Positions 63,996 to 64,000 of a DNA stretch of 64,000 nt are shown piece after piece. This DNA is from Corynebacterium callunae DSM 20147 (GTDB lineage Bacteria > Actinomycetota > Actinomycetes > Mycobacteriales > Mycobacteriaceae). A program made the translations under genes and the position numbers. The DNA lies in contig NC_020506.1 in NCBI RefSeq assembly GCF_000344785.1, forward strand, positions 1 to 64,000, given 5' to 3'. The first letter of the stretch is position 1, and each line of letters begins with the position of its first letter. The notes beneath the pieces were generated by a model that saw only the letters and a program-made list of their open reading frames with translations, did not search any database and was not told the origin of the DNA.

Positions 63996-64000
63996 TAATC

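Overview
The window reads as the start of a Corynebacterium chromosome, close to the C. glutamicum group. Base 1 is the GTG start codon of dnaA. The order dnaA-dnaN-recF-DUF721-gyrB, then gyrA-DUF3566-tRNA-Ile-tRNA-Ala, and later crgA-pknB-pknA-pbpA-rodA-pstP-fhaB-fhaA-tRNA-Leu is the classic origin-proximal layout of mycolic-acid actinobacteria. Species cannot be fixed from the sequence alone.

Layout. 1-7.5 kb: replication core, with an oriC-type DnaA-box region between dnaA and dnaN. 7.8-11.75 kb: alpha/beta hydrolase, YczE-type membrane protein, small conserved protein, ROK regulator (probably ssuR) and a small toxin-antitoxin-like pair with a degenerate Fic motif. 11.8-14.7 kb: gyrA and DUF3566. 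14.8-17.7 kb: five tRNA genes (Ile, Ala, Ile, Ala, Ala) interleaved with a divergent MFS exporter/MarR pair. 17.7-21.9 kb: a MazG-like protein and a zinc ABC uptake system of the AztABCD type, arranged around a perfect 9-1-9 palindrome that is almost certainly a Zur operator. 21.9-24.7 kb: ribose/fructose-type sugar ABC importer. 24.8-26.9 kb: helical membrane protein, cyclophilin and rhomboid protease.

26.9-27.5 kb is a gene-free, AT-rich stretch with eight perfect TTATCCACA DnaA boxes, four times as many as between dnaA and dnaN. It abuts a catabolic island (27.7-42.5 kb) that encodes a complete reductive pyrimidine pathway. This has dihydropyrimidine dehydrogenase PreT/PreA, dihydropyrimidinase, carbamoyl-beta-alanine amidohydrolase, aminotransferase and CoA-acylating semialdehyde dehydrogenase. 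It also has an NCS1 permease, a frameshifted MHS permease and a PucR regulator. Uracil or thymine would be reduced, ring-opened, decarbamoylated, transaminated and converted to acetyl-CoA or propionyl-CoA. The right edge is an IS1249-like element that has itself been hit by an IS256-type element. Both transposase genes are broken.

45.4-54.8 kb: the cell-wall growth and Ser/Thr phosphorylation operon, all on the minus strand. 55-60.2 kb: tRNA-Leu, PTS-type EIIC protein, VIT1-like transporter, DUF2231-like protein, TetR regulator, zinc-type oxidoreductase, and a CsoR-family regulator that lacks the copper-binding His. 60.2-64 kb: an SbnA-like PLP enzyme translationally coupled to a 921-residue FAD/NAD(P)-PLP-decarboxylase fusion. 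This is the likely start of an undescribed diamino-acid or metallophore pathway that continues past the window.

Two genome-scale signals stand out beyond the genes: the second DnaA-box cluster, and a strongly over-represented 12-mer, GCTTNTCGACGC, found ten times by eye on the two strands.
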